Assembly (NCBI GenBank): GCA_902528415.1
Contig: CABZSR010000005.1
Location: 27,623 to 91,622, forward strand
Length of the DNA stretch: 64,000 nucleotides
Reading direction: 5' to 3'
Source: an uncultured SAR116 cluster alpha proteobacterium
GTDB lineage: Bacteria > Pseudomonadota > Alphaproteobacteria > Puniceispirillales > Marisalimonadaceae
The notes beneath the pieces were generated by a model that did no database searches, was not told where the DNA came from, and worked only from the letters and a program-made list of their open reading frames with translations. Below are positions 1-10,902 of this stretch, piece by piece; the stretch's first letter is position 1; the number at the start of each line of letters is the position of its first letter. A program made the translations under genes and the position numbers.

Positions 1-79
1 CTCCAACCATAATTGTAGCTCCATCAAAAACATCTGATAACATTTCTGCAATTTCTGTTTTTATTTTGTTGATTTGCAT
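1..79 (-). CDS. 3-oxoacid CoA-transferase subunit A-like, N-terminus only (runs off window start)
   Basis: Reverse complement from 79 reads MQINKIKTEIAEMLSDVFDGATIMVG, matching the N-terminal DGxTIMVGGFG motif of CoA-transferase subunit A; not in the ORF track because it is truncated. Confidence 0.7.
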   Translation of the reverse strand, partial: MQINKIKTEIAEMLSDVFDGATIMVG

Positions 80-165
80 TTTGAGCTTTCATGTTGTTTA
101 AATTCTTTTTAGATATATAATATCATTTATACACTAAAAATAAATTAAACTGAATGGTAATAAAT

Positions 166-1362
166 ATGAATTTTGAATACTCTGAAAAAGATGAAAACTT
201 TCGTAAAGAAGTGAAAGATTGGCTTGATGAAACCCTTCCCAAATCTCTTTCCGAAAAAGTAAAGAAATATCAAAGACTGACGAAAGAGGATTATGAGATA
301 TTCATGAACAACCTAACTGCTAAAGGTTGGTTAGCATGGCACTGGCCAAGAGAATATGGGGGAACAGGTTGGAACGCAATTGAAAAACATATTTTTGAAG
401 AAGAAATAATTAAAGCTTCTGCTCCTAGGATTGTACCTTTTGGTGTTAATATGCTGGGTCCAGTGTTGATAGAATTTGGAACCGAAGAACAAAAAAATTA
501 TTATCTTCCTAGAATTTTAAGTAATGAGGATTGGTGGGCACAAGGTTACTCTGAACCTGGTGCTGGTTCGGATCTAGCTAGTTTAAAGACAACAGCAGTT
601 GATAAAGGTGATCACTATCTAGTTAATGGCCAAAAAACGTGGACTACTCTTGGTCATCATGCTGATAAAATATTTTGCTTAGTTAAAACAGATTTAAATG
701 CAAAACCGCAACTAGGAATTTCTTTTTTATTGATTGATATGGATACTCCTGGGGTCGAAGTAAAACCAATAATCACCTTAGATGGTGAACATGAAGTGAA
801 TGAAGTATGGTTTACAAATGTAAAAGTTCCAAAAAAAAATATTGTTGGAAAAGAAAATGAAGGATGGACTTATGCAAAATATTTATTAACGTTTGAGCGG
901 ACTGGTATCGCTGGTGTCCCTTATTCAAAATCAGCATTAAATCACTTGAAAATGATATCTAAAAGATCTTTAAAAAATGGCAAACCCTTAATTGAAGATC
1001 CTATTTTCTCTTCTGAGATTGCTGAACTAGAAATAGATTTATTAGCTATGGAAATTTTCAATTTAAGAACAGTAAGTGCTGCCGCAGAAGGAAAAGCTCC
1101 TGGAATGGAAAGTTCGTTACTTAAAATCAAAGGGACGCTTGTTAGACAAAAAACAACCGAGTTACTCAGAAAAGCACTAGGACCACAAGCTCTTCCCTAT
1201 TTACCAGAACAATTTGATGAAGGATGGAATGAGATGCCAGTTGGACCTAGTTATGCTGGCCCAATAGCAAAACAATATTTTAATATGCGGAAGATATCTA
1301 TATATGGCGGATCTAACGAGATCCAAAAAAATATAGTAGCAAAAGCATCATTTGGCTTATAG
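166..1362 (+). CDS. acyl-CoA dehydrogenase (PimC/large-subunit-like)
   Basis: ORF 154..1362, start more likely ATG 166 (MNFEYSEKDENF); ACAD motifs YSEPGAGSDLASLKT and IYGGSNEIQKNIVAKASFGL. Confidence 0.9.
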   Translation: MNFEYSEKDENFRKEVKDWLDETLPKSLSEKVKKYQRLTKEDYEIFMNNLTAKGWLAWHWPREYGGTGWNAIEKHIFEEEIIKASAPRIVPFGVNMLGPVLIEFGTEEQKNYYLPRILSNEDWWAQGYSEPGAGSDLASLKTTAVDKGDHYLVNGQKTWTTLGHHADKIFCLVKTDLNAKPQLGISFLLIDMDTPGVEVKPIITLDGEHEVNEVWFTNVKVPKKNIVGKENEGWTYAKYLLTFERTGIAGVPYSKSALNHLKMISKRSLKNGKPLIEDPIFSSEIAELEIDLLAMEIFNLRTVSAAAEGKAPGMESSLLKIKGTLVRQKTTELLRKALGPQALPYLPEQFDEGWNEMPVGPSYAGPIAKQYFNMRKISIYGGSNEIQKNIVAKASFGL

Positions 1363-1370
1363 GAACAAAT

Positions 1371-2489
1371 ATGGATTTTACATTATCTGAAGAAAGAAAA
1401 ATGCTTCAGGAGACTGTTGGAAAGTTTTTTAATAGTAATTATAAAAATATAGATAAAAGAAGCGAAAATGTAAATTTACCTGAAGGTTATTCAAAAGAAT
1501 TTTGGAAGGAAAGTTCAGATTTAGGAGTCATTAGTGCTTTGGTATCTCCAAAATTTGGTGGATTAGGTGGAAGTGGAGAAGACATTTCAATTATATTTGA
1601 ACTTATAGGAAAATCACTATGTGTAGAGCCTTTTTTATCATCAGCTGTGTTATCTAGTACTGTATTATCTTCAATATCAAATCCAAGAAATGATTTAATT
1701 ACTGAGATAATAGAGGGTAATTTATTAATATCATTTGCTCATTGTGAAATGAATAATAGGTATGAAGATCATTACATTGAGACTAACGCTTATTTAAAAA
1801 ATGATGAGTGGAATATTAATGGAACTAAATCATTTGTCATGAATGGAGATGATGCTAGCAAAATCATTGTTTCAGCAAGAATAAATGGTGATGTAAATGA
1901 CAGGGATGGGATAGGACTATTTTTGGTTGATAATGACCAAACTTTAAAAAGACCTTATAATACAATAGATGGTTATAGGTCGACAGAGCTAACTTTTAGA
2001 GATTTAAAAGGTGAATTACTTGCAAAAGATGAAAATGCTCTAAAATGTATTATCAAAGCTAATTCTGCAGGTGCCCTAGCTTTGTCAGCAGAAGCTTTAG
2101 GTATTATGCAAATTTGTTTTGATTTAACACTTGATTATTTGAAGACAAGAAAACAATTTGGTAAATCTATTGGAGCTTTTCAAAGTATTCAACATAGGAT
2201 GGTTGATATGATGCTTGAGATAGAACAAGTAAAATCAGCAGTAATGTTAGCTTCATCCACTTTTGAGATAGATGATTTAACAAGAGATAAAAATATTTCA
2301 GCAGCAAAAAATTTGGTTGGTAGAGTTGGTAAATTAATTGCTGAAGAAACAATTCAATTACATGGGGGAATTGCAATGACTTGGGAGTATTCTGCTGCAC
2401 ATTATGCAAAAAGACTTATAATGATAGATCATTTAATGGGTGATAGCGATTATCACAGAGACAGATTTAAACTTTTAAGCAACTTTTAA
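1371..2489 (+). CDS. acyl-CoA dehydrogenase (PimD/small-subunit-like)
   Basis: MDFTLSEERKMLQETV...RKQFGKSIGAFQSIQHRMVDM...QLHGGIAMTWEY; 8 bp after the previous ACAD. Confidence 0.88.
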   Translation: MDFTLSEERKMLQETVGKFFNSNYKNIDKRSENVNLPEGYSKEFWKESSDLGVISALVSPKFGGLGGSGEDISIIFELIGKSLCVEPFLSSAVLSSTVLSSISNPRNDLITEIIEGNLLISFAHCEMNNRYEDHYIETNAYLKNDEWNINGTKSFVMNGDDASKIIVSARINGDVNDRDGIGLFLVDNDQTLKRPYNTIDGYRSTELTFRDLKGELLAKDENALKCIIKANSAGALALSAEALGIMQICFDLTLDYLKTRKQFGKSIGAFQSIQHRMVDMMLEIEQVKSAVMLASSTFEIDDLTRDKNISAAKNLVGRVGKLIAEETIQLHGGIAMTWEYSAAHYAKRLIMIDHLMGDSDYHRDRFKLLSNF

Positions 2490-3742
2490 TTATTAACTAA
2501 CAAAATAGACGCCTTACTTCTAAAATCTTTTGGAACTTCAATCGCTTTTCTTTTTTTTAGGTCAAATAATACGGCAACAACCTCGATATCCATAATAATA
2601 TCACCAGAGGCATCATCAACCATGTGATGGATGAATTTAAGGGATTTGTTACCAATTTTAGTGAAATTAGTATGCATGGTAACAGCCATACCAAGAGGTG
2701 CTTTTTTAAAATATCTAACTGAATAATCGAGAGCGGCTGATCCAATACTATATTCAGTCCTCCAATTGTAATCTGCCCCACAATAAGTAAATAAATGAGT
2801 TGCCGCATCAGAGACGCACCCAATTTTAAACTGATTGGAACCCACTAATTCATAATCTAAATCCCAAGTATTTACGGCTTTTTTACATGATATGAAAGCT
2901 TTTTTAGATGGTTTATTTGAAGGTCTCTTGTCAGATAGTGGAGGTAAATCTTTAAATTGGGGTTCGTTAAGATAAGTAGAGCTTTTAATAGAAAAAATTT
3001 CATTTATTATTTTTTTTATTTTTTCATCAATTTTAAACGAAATATTAGTTTCAAAATATGCTGATACATTTTGGTTATCAATACAGTAAATTTTTGTGAG
3101 TAAAATTATTTTATCATCATCAATATTTTTTATAGTAAAAATAAATTCTAAGGCACAACCTAGGCTTACTTCTTTACTAAAAATACATCTTTCATTAGCA
3201 ATTTGATAAATTAAATTATCTGAAGTTTTACTTGAGATTTTATTGAAAAGAATTTTTATAGCATCATTTTGTTTACCAAAGTAATATTGAACATTCATGT
3301 GAGACATTTGATCACAATCTTTTTTGCTAACTAATCCTTTAAAAGCTGAAAAAATGTCTTTTTCAATTACTGGTTTATTTTTTGAAATACTATCTAAATT
3401 TATATCATTTACTCGAACTTTTTTAACCACCATTAATTGATCTTTTGAACCATTGTTTAAGTTGGTGAGATGCAATTTATGAATAATTTGAATATCATCT
3501 TTTTGTTGTATTAAATCTGTTAAAATGTAAATAGTTTGAAATTCTTGATAACTAAAAACTAGATCATCTATTTCTAATTTCTCATCAAAATTGAAATCTA
3601 TTTTCTTATTTAATAATGAAGAAGTAAAACCTGTTGCCTCTTCAAAAAACTTATACACAGAAGATACTTTAAGTTGGTTCCTATCGTCCAAATCAAATTT
3701 TTTGATAAGCCCCTTAAAAGTTTCTAAATTATTTATATGCAT
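2486..3742 (-). CDS. thioesterase/hot-dog-fold protein (two 4HBT-like halves)
   Basis: 418 aa; C-terminal half has SMxHMNVQYY and YSIGSAALDYSVRYFKKAPLGMAVTMHTNF, typical of acyl-CoA thioesterases; 3' end overlaps the convergent ACAD by 4 bp. Confidence 0.65.
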   Translation of the reverse strand: MHINNLETFKGLIKKFDLDDRNQLKVSSVYKFFEEATGFTSSLLNKKIDFNFDEKLEIDDLVFSYQEFQTIYILTDLIQQKDDIQIIHKLHLTNLNNGSKDQLMVVKKVRVNDINLDSISKNKPVIEKDIFSAFKGLVSKKDCDQMSHMNVQYYFGKQNDAIKILFNKISSKTSDNLIYQIANERCIFSKEVSLGCALEFIFTIKNIDDDKIILLTKIYCIDNQNVSAYFETNISFKIDEKIKKIINEIFSIKSSTYLNEPQFKDLPPLSDKRPSNKPSKKAFISCKKAVNTWDLDYELVGSNQFKIGCVSDAATHLFTYCGADYNWRTEYSIGSAALDYSVRYFKKAPLGMAVTMHTNFTKIGNKSLKFIHHMVDDASGDIIMDIEVVAVLFDLKKRKAIEVPKDFRSKASILLVNN

Positions 3743-3767
3743 AGAATTAATAATATTAGGAATAATA

Positions 3768-4970
3768 CTAATTTCTATCTCTCAACTCTAATTTTGCAAC
3801 GCTCATATTATGAACCTCGTCTGGACCATCTGCCAACCTTAAAGCCCGAGCATAACCGTATGCATAAGATAATGGAAAATCTGATGTTACACCACCGCCT
3901 CCATGAATCTGTATTGCTCTGTCAATCACTCTTGTGGCCATATTAGGTGCTACAACTTTAATCATTGAAATTTCTTTTCTTGCAATTTTATTTCCAACGG
4001 TATCCATCATATGAGCGGTCTTTAATACTAACAATCTAGCTTGTTCAATCTCAGCTCTACTTTCTGCTATTGCCTCCATAATAACACCCTGTTGGGCAAT
4101 AGGTTTACCAAAAGCAACCCTAGACTTTGCTCGTGAAATCATTAATTCCAATGCTCTCTCGGCTTGACCAATTAATCTCATACAATGATGAATTCTACCT
4201 GGTCCCAGACGACCTTGAGCTATTTCAAACCCTCTTCCTTCACCTAGAAGAATATTGGAGGCGGGAACTTTTACGTTTTTAAACTCTACCTCAGCATGTC
4301 CATGTGGTGCATGATCATAACCAAACACAGGCAAATGCCTTAAAACTTTAACACCAGGGGTATTAAAAGGAACAAGTATCATAGACTGCTGTTTATACTT
4401 ATCTGCACTAGGGTCTGTTTTACCCATAAAAATCATAATCTTACACCTCGGATCCATCGCACCTGAGGTCCACCACTTCTTGGCATTAATTACATAGTGA
4501 TCTCCATTCTTGACAATGCTAGCTTGAATATTAGAAGCATCTGAAGACGCTACATCTGGCTCGGTCATCGCGAAAGAAGATCTAATTTCTCCACTTAATA
4601 AAGGAGTTAGCCAATCTTTTTTCTGTTCTTCAGTACCATATCTTACCAAAACCTCCATATTTCCAGTATCTGGGGCAGAACAATTAAAAATTTCGGCACC
4701 TATTGGAGATCTTCCCATTATTTCACAAAGAGGAGCATATTCAGTATTAGTAAGACCTGCACCTAAATTACTTTCAGGAAGAAATAAGTTCCACAAACCC
4801 TCAGATTTTGCTTTAGCTTTTAATGTTTCCATTATTTCTGGTATGCACCATCTTCCACCCTTCTCCACTTGATTTTTATAAACATCTTCATTTTCATAAA
4901 CGTTTTCGTTCATAAAATTTGTAACTTTTTCTTGTAGATCTTTTACTTTTTGAGAATATTCGAAGTCCAT
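3768..4970 (-). CDS. acyl-CoA dehydrogenase (ACAD10/11 or LvaC-like)
   Basis: [71 protein letters not shown]. Confidence 0.88.
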   Translation of the reverse strand: MDFEYSQKVKDLQEKVTNFMNENVYENEDVYKNQVEKGGRWCIPEIMETLKAKAKSEGLWNLFLPESNLGAGLTNTEYAPLCEIMGRSPIGAEIFNCSAPDTGNMEVLVRYGTEEQKKDWLTPLLSGEIRSSFAMTEPDVASSDASNIQASIVKNGDHYVINAKKWWTSGAMDPRCKIMIFMGKTDPSADKYKQQSMILVPFNTPGVKVLRHLPVFGYDHAPHGHAEVEFKNVKVPASNILLGEGRGFEIAQGRLGPGRIHHCMRLIGQAERALELMISRAKSRVAFGKPIAQQGVIMEAIAESRAEIEQARLLVLKTAHMMDTVGNKIARKEISMIKVVAPNMATRVIDRAIQIHGGGGVTSDFPLSYAYGYARALRLADGPDEVHNMSVAKLELRDRN

Positions 4971-4980
4971 TTTTTTTCCT

Positions 4981-6048
4981 CTAAGTTAAATTAAAAACAT
5001 TATTTGCCCTATTTATAAGAGCATCGATTCTAGTTCCAAAATTTGCAAACCTTTTATCTTTTGTTTGTCCTTTTTGAAACCTATAAAATATTTGTTGTAA
5101 TATAACAGCTAACTTAAATGCACCAAAAGCATAATACCAGCTAATATTTTGTAAATTAAAACCAGTTTTTTGTGAGTAATAATCTATCATTTCAGTTCTA
5201 GTAGGATAATAAATTTTATCTGTTGGCATTGAAGTAATATTTTTGCATTCTTCATGATCATTTTCATCAATCCAATAATTTAGCATATGTCCTACATCCA
5301 TAAGAGGGTCACCTCTTGTGCACATATCCCAATCAAACACCGCAACAGGTGTAATTTCTTCAGAGTTACTCCACATAATATTATCTAATTTAAAATCATT
5401 GTGTAAAATAGTAGTCGCTTGTGGCTCAGGTAAATTTGATCTCAAATAGTTTATTAATTTGTCAAACTTAGGTTTAAGAATTTTGTTGTCAGTTGATTTT
5501 TTCCATCTAACTTCCCATCCATCAAGTTGTCTTTTGACAAACCCTTCAGGTCTTCCTAAATTTCCTAAACCCACGAGCTCTGGGTTAATTTTATGAAGAT
5601 CTGCCAAAACATCAATAATGCGAAAGCTCAATTTTCTTACATTTTCCTTAGTTTGTTTCATAAAAGGTTCCATTTTCTTTCTAATAACAAAGCCATTTCT
5701 TCTTTCAATAATGTGAAAAGTCGAGCCAATTACGCTTTCATCACCGCAAAAATATAAACTTTTTGGTGCTAAAGAGAACATAGTATTGATTTTAGATTGA
5801 ACAGTATGCTCTCTAAACATGTCATGTGACGAAGGTGCTAATGGGCCTAAAGGTGGCCTTCTTAGCACATATTCTGTCTCATCTACTTTTAAAAGATAGG
5901 TTAAATTTGCATGCCCTCCTGAAAATTGGAGAGTTTTAATATTTTTAAATTGCATATTTAAAGTATCTTTTAAATATGAACTCAAATTATTTAAATCAAG
6001 TTGCTCATCTTGTCTAATTTCAATTAATTCTTGGTCCATTAAATTCAT
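4981..6048 (-). CDS. aminoglycoside phosphotransferase-family kinase (ACAD10/11 N-domain or LvaA-like)
   Basis: [30 protein letters not shown], catalytic [15 protein letters not shown] and [20 protein letters not shown]. Confidence 0.88.
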   Translation of the reverse strand: MNLMDQELIEIRQDEQLDLNNLSSYLKDTLNMQFKNIKTLQFSGGHANLTYLLKVDETEYVLRRPPLGPLAPSSHDMFREHTVQSKINTMFSLAPKSLYFCGDESVIGSTFHIIERRNGFVIRKKMEPFMKQTKENVRKLSFRIIDVLADLHKINPELVGLGNLGRPEGFVKRQLDGWEVRWKKSTDNKILKPKFDKLINYLRSNLPEPQATTILHNDFKLDNIMWSNSEEITPVAVFDWDMCTRGDPLMDVGHMLNYWIDENDHEECKNITSMPTDKIYYPTRTEMIDYYSQKTGFNLQNISWYYAFGAFKLAVILQQIFYRFQKGQTKDKRFANFGTRIDALINRANNVFNLT

Positions 6049-6164
6049 ATCAAGTTACCATTAATATTTTAATTTAAAATTATTTTGGTTATATTTTATA
6101 ACTATTTATTATGTTAAATAAAAGTATAATAAGTAAAAGATTATAATTAAACTCAAGGAAAAGT

Positions 6165-6947
6165 ATGAAAAATTTATTTGATTTAAATGGAAAAACAGCG
6201 CTTGTTACAGGAGGGTCAAGAGGCATAGGGGCTATGATTGCAGAAGGGTTTGTTAGGAATAACGTTAAAACATATATAACATCTAGAAAAGCCGAAGCTT
6301 GCGACATTAAAGCGAAAGAACTTTCAGAATTTGGGGAATGTATTTCGGTCCCTGCTGACTTAACTGATATGAATGAAATGGATAAATTAGTCTCTCGAAT
6401 AAAAGACAAAAAAGAAAAACTTAATATTCTTGTAAATAATGCAGGTGCTGCGTGGGGTGCATCTTTTGATGATTTTCCTGAAAATGGTTGGGATAAAGTA
6501 ATGGATACAAATGTAAAATCAGTGTTTTTCTTAACTCAAAAATTTGCTGATATTTTAGAGAAATCCGCTAGTAATACTGATCCATCAAGAATAATAAATG
6601 TAGGTTCGATAGATGGAATAGGCATACCAAGGGCAGAGACATATTCCTACCCTGCTTCAAAAGCTGCTGTTCATCAACTTACTAGAGTTCTAGCAAATAG
6701 GTTAGCTAAAAGAAATATTAATGTTAATGCAATAGCCCCTGGTCCTTTTCAAAGTAATATGATGGCCCATACGCTGCGGGAGCATGGAGAAGAGATAAAG
6801 TCATCTGTACCAAGAGGCAGGATTGGTATCCCAGAAGATATGGCAGGTGTTTCAATTTTTTTGTCTTCGAAAGCCAGCTCTTATATTACCGGATCTATAA
6901 TACCAGTAGATGGCGGTTCTCTTATAGCAAGAAGACACATGGTATGA
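6165..6947 (+). CDS. short-chain dehydrogenase/reductase (RhlG-like)
   Basis: GKTALVTGGSRGIG, NNAGAAWG, YSYPASKAAVHQL, SYITGSIIPVDGG. Confidence 0.9.
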   Translation: MKNLFDLNGKTALVTGGSRGIGAMIAEGFVRNNVKTYITSRKAEACDIKAKELSEFGECISVPADLTDMNEMDKLVSRIKDKKEKLNILVNNAGAAWGASFDDFPENGWDKVMDTNVKSVFFLTQKFADILEKSASNTDPSRIINVGSIDGIGIPRAETYSYPASKAAVHQLTRVLANRLAKRNINVNAIAPGPFQSNMMAHTLREHGEEIKSSVPRGRIGIPEDMAGVSIFLSSKASSYITGSIIPVDGGSLIARRHMV

Positions 6948-6975
6948 GAAAATTACTAAAATAATTAAGTTAATT

Positions 6976-8610
6976 TTAACTAATTTTATGACCTCCAAAT
7001 TGGTCTCTTAATTTATTTTTAAGAATTTTTCCTGTAGCTCCTAAAGGAATTAAATCAGTAAAAAGAACATCATCAGGTATCATCCATTTTGCTATCTTAC
7101 CTTCATACATGTTTAGAATGTCGTCTTTCGAAGGTGATTTGCCTGGCATGGGTTGCACTATAACTATTGGTCTTTCTTCCCATTTTTCGTGGGGCACTGA
7201 AATTACTGCAGCATTAGCTACTTCCGGATGACCAACACAAATATTTTCCAAATCTATGGAACTTATCCATTCTCCACCAGATTTAATAATGTCTTTTGTT
7301 CTATCCGTTATGGTCATGAAACCATCTGCATCTATCTTAGCAACATCGCCCGTGTCAAACCAACCTCCATCAAGAAATCTATCTTTTTCTGTAGTATCAT
7401 CATAATATTCCTTAAGAACCCAGAAGCCTCTTGAAAGTAACCTACCCTGAGTTTCTCCATCTTCAGGTAAATCATTACCTTCATCATCAACTAATTTCAT
7501 TTGGTGACCAAAAATAGTTCTACCTTGTGCAATTTTTTGATCATAATATTCAGTTCTATTTTTTGGTTCTTCAGCAAGTGCAGGCATATTTACAGTACCT
7601 AATGGGCTCATTTCTGTCATACCCCATGCATGTATCACCTCAGCTCCGAACTCATCTTCAAAACCTTCAAATAATGTCCTTGGACAGGAAGATCCTCCTA
7701 TGACTAACCTTTTAACTGTATCTATTCTTTTGCCAGATTCTCTTAAGTGGTTTAATAATAAAAGCCAGATAGTTGGAACTCCAAGAGAAATTGTAACCTT
7801 TTCTGCATTCATGAGATCTGTTATGCTTTTACCATCTAACTTAGCACCAGGAAAAACAATTTTAGTCCCACACATTGGTGCTGCATAAGGCGTACCCCAA
7901 GCATTTACGTGAAACATTGGAACAACAGGCATTACTACATCTTTAGCACCATAAGGGATGACATCTTTTAAATTCATGCCATATGCATGAAGAACAGTTG
8001 ACCTATGTGAATAAAGCACACCTTTTGGATTGCCAGTAGTTCCAGAAGTGTAACATAGTGATGAAGCTGTTTTTTCATCAAATTGTGGCCAGACAAATTT
8101 ATCAGATTGATCTTTTATAAACTCTTCATAACATATAACTTTTATACCATCTTTAATATTCGGTTTAACCATATTTTTTTCGTCAGTCATAATAACTAAA
8201 GCTTCAACGGTTTTAAAATTTTTTGATGCTTTCTCTATTAATGGTAAAATGTTCAAGTCAACGCATAGGACTTTATCTTCGGCATGATTTACAATATAAG
8301 ATACTTGGTCAGGGTGCAATCTAGGATTAAGTGTATGGCAGATAATCCCGCTACAAGAAGTTGCATAATATATTTCTAAATGTCTATAGCCATTCCACGC
8401 TAAAGTTCCAACCTTATCACCCCGCTTTAAATTTAATGATTTAAAAGCATTAGCTAATTTTTTAGTTCTCTTTCCCCAACTTGAATAATTATATTTATGA
8501 ATTCCACCTTCAACTGTATTAGAAACAATTTCTTGTTTTCCATAATTTTTAATTGCATGTTCAAAAATGCTTGAAACTAGCAAAGGATGGTCCTGCATTA
8601 AACCTAACAT
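6976..8610 (-). CDS. long/medium-chain fatty-acid--CoA ligase (AMP-binding)
   Basis: [69 protein letters not shown]. Confidence 0.92.
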   Translation of the reverse strand: MLGLMQDHPLLVSSIFEHAIKNYGKQEIVSNTVEGGIHKYNYSSWGKRTKKLANAFKSLNLKRGDKVGTLAWNGYRHLEIYYATSCSGIICHTLNPRLHPDQVSYIVNHAEDKVLCVDLNILPLIEKASKNFKTVEALVIMTDEKNMVKPNIKDGIKVICYEEFIKDQSDKFVWPQFDEKTASSLCYTSGTTGNPKGVLYSHRSTVLHAYGMNLKDVIPYGAKDVVMPVVPMFHVNAWGTPYAAPMCGTKIVFPGAKLDGKSITDLMNAEKVTISLGVPTIWLLLLNHLRESGKRIDTVKRLVIGGSSCPRTLFEGFEDEFGAEVIHAWGMTEMSPLGTVNMPALAEEPKNRTEYYDQKIAQGRTIFGHQMKLVDDEGNDLPEDGETQGRLLSRGFWVLKEYYDDTTEKDRFLDGGWFDTGDVAKIDADGFMTITDRTKDIIKSGGEWISSIDLENICVGHPEVANAAVISVPHEKWEERPIVIVQPMPGKSPSKDDILNMYEGKIAKWMIPDDVLFTDLIPLGATGKILKNKLRDQFGGHKIS

Positions 8611-8665
8611 TCTATAACTCCTAAAAATATATAATGATATAATATATTAAAAATATTATTAAAAC

Positions 8666-10231
8666 CTAAAATTTATCTTCCATTTCATCAATTAACAAAG
8701 ATTTTAAAATCTTGCCATTTTTATTCTTTGGCAACTCCGAATCTAAAAATGTCCAGTAATCAGGTTGTTTGTATTCAGAAAGATTTATTGAACAAAGTTT
8801 TTGTAATTTTTTTAAATTTTTACTTTGGTTGTCTGAATAAATGATAACATGTATTTTTTCTCCTAAAATCGAATCCATATGAGGTATCACAGCAACTTCT
8901 AAAACCAAACCACTCAAACTTATTAGATTTTCTATTTCAGTAGAATAGATTTTGTAACCTCCCCTATTTATTACATCTTTTTTTCTATCTAAAATATATA
9001 TATATCCATTTTTATCTTTGTACCCAATATCACCAGACTTCCAATATCCGTTAACGAATTCTTCTGATGTTTTTTTTTTATTTTTCCAATAACCGGGGAT
9101 GACCATAGGTCCAAAAATCCACAACTCTCCTGTTTCTTCAATTGAAACTTCTTCATTATTATCATTCATAATCATTATTTTGCCCGTTTCCACTACTTTA
9201 CCAACACTTGCTATAAAATTATTTTTATATTTGAGAGGCATTAATGTAGCAGGTGAACATGTCTCGGTAGATCCATATGCATTTACAAGTGAAAGATTAG
9301 GTAATAAAGATTTCAATTTTTTTATTGTTCCCAATGGCATAGATGCCCCACCAAAGCATCCAATTCTCCAATTTGATAAATCATATTTACTTAAATCGTC
9401 TCTAATTAAACATAAATTATACATGGCAGGAACCATTATTAAGTATGTTAAGTGTTCTTTTTCTGCCAGATATAGAAATTCTTTAACGTCAAACTTTTTC
9501 ATTAAGATCAGTGTTCCACCAGAAAAAAACATTGTCATAATATGAGCTACTAAGCCAGTTACATGACTGGCGGGCACCACTAAAATACTGTTATCTTTAT
9601 CTGATAAACTGAAATGTCTTTGAAAATGAAGACAAGAGTGAATTATGTTTATATTTGTGATAACTGCACCTTTTGGATTTCCAGTAGTACCAGATGTATA
9701 TAAAATAAAAGCAGGATCTTCTTCGTGAACAACATAAAAAGACTTCCTATTTTCAGTTATGTTTTTTTTTAAAATCTTTTCGTCAAAATTTAGGAAGTAC
9801 TTAACTGAAGTTATTTTTTGTTTTTCAGGTATGTTTATATTTAATAATTTGTCAAAAAAAATAATATTAGGGGTACAATCATTAATAATAGTTTCATTTT
9901 CAACAATAGAAGATTTTGGGTTTAAAGGTACAATAATTATTCCATCTTTTAAGCCTGCAAGAATATATACCAGTAAGGGCCAAGAGTTTTCAAATAAAAC
10001 ACAAACTCTATCACCTTTTTTTATTCCTAGCTGGATAAAATGACAGGATTGATTAATAGCCAAATTATAAATTTCTTCATAAGAAATCCTTACACCGTCA
10101 TCTATAACAGCTATATTAGCAGGATTTTTTTTTACATTCTTTTCAAATGCATGCCAAAAGTTTGTATCTCTTTTAACGAATGTAGAGACTAACCTATCCC
10201 GAAAATGAACTTCTTTGGAAACTTCTCGCAT
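8666..10231 (-). CDS. class I adenylate-forming acyl-CoA ligase
   Basis: [78 protein letters not shown]. Confidence 0.9.
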   Translation of the reverse strand: MREVSKEVHFRDRLVSTFVKRDTNFWHAFEKNVKKNPANIAVIDDGVRISYEEIYNLAINQSCHFIQLGIKKGDRVCVLFENSWPLLVYILAGLKDGIIIVPLNPKSSIVENETIINDCTPNIIFFDKLLNINIPEKQKITSVKYFLNFDEKILKKNITENRKSFYVVHEEDPAFILYTSGTTGNPKGAVITNINIIHSCLHFQRHFSLSDKDNSILVVPASHVTGLVAHIMTMFFSGGTLILMKKFDVKEFLYLAEKEHLTYLIMVPAMYNLCLIRDDLSKYDLSNWRIGCFGGASMPLGTIKKLKSLLPNLSLVNAYGSTETCSPATLMPLKYKNNFIASVGKVVETGKIMIMNDNNEEVSIEETGELWIFGPMVIPGYWKNKKKTSEEFVNGYWKSGDIGYKDKNGYIYILDRKKDVINRGGYKIYSTEIENLISLSGLVLEVAVIPHMDSILGEKIHVIIYSDNQSKNLKKLQKLCSINLSEYKQPDYWTFLDSELPKNKNGKILKSLLIDEMEDKF

Positions 10232-10260
10232 AAATTAAATAAACCTTCCTAACAATTAAT

Positions 10261-10902
10261 TTAATTTACGTTTTCTCCTCTTTCAATTAGAAATTTTTTA
10301 TCAAAAATATCCTCTGTGTGATTTTGTTCTGACTGACTTAGTATAATCGACATATTTTGTTTTTTTAAACCTTTTATCACCTCACTTAATCTTTGACTTA
10401 AAGCTGGTGCCACCCCTTCAAAAGGCTCATCAAGTAAAAGTAGTTGAGTTCCAGACACTAAGGCTCTTCCTAAAGCAGCCATTTTTTGTTGCCCTCCAGA
10501 TAATAGCAAAGCTTTTCTTTCTGACATTTCTTTTAGCTCCGGCATTATTTGATAGACTAAAGTAAGTCTATTATTACTATCTAAACTTTTAATTGACCAA
10601 GATGGTAATAATATATTTTCTTCAACAGTCAATTCTGGGATCAAACCTCTATCTTCCGGCATATACCCTATTCCTAAAGCTGCTCTTTCATGGCTTGCTG
10701 AATTATTCAAATCTAAATCGTTAAATTTAATTGTACCATTTGCTAATTTGTTTACACCCATAATTGATTTCAACAGTGTGGTTTTACCAGCGCCATTTCT
10801 ACCAATTAACGAAATCATTTCTCCTTTTTTAATATCTAAAGTAAAATTTTTTAAAGCTAGAATAGCACCAATTTTGACACTCACGCTATTAACAGTTAAC
10901 AT
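10261..10902 (-). CDS. livF: branched-chain amino acid-type ABC transporter ATP-binding protein
   Basis: Walker A GRNGAGKTTLLKSIMG, signature LSGGQQKMAALGRAL, Walker B LLLLDEPFEGVAP; next to livG. Confidence 0.9.
   Translation of the reverse strand: MLTVNSVSVKIGAILALKNFTLDIKKGEMISLIGRNGAGKTTLLKSIMGVNKLANGTIKFNDLDLNNSASHERAALGIGYMPEDRGLIPELTVEENILLPSWSIKSLDSNNRLTLVYQIMPELKEMSERKALLLSGGQQKMAALGRALVSGTQLLLLDEPFEGVAPALSQRLSEVIKGLKKQNMSIILSQSEQNHTEDIFDKKFLIERGENVN

Noticed and set aside
9099-9545. 148-aa plus-strand ORF and similar shadow ORFs (for example 17587-18213, 11724-12110, 13564-14004, 24928-25347, 49322-49696)
   Set aside because: Antisense to strong, family-recognisable CDSs, low-complexity translations and no SD or family motifs
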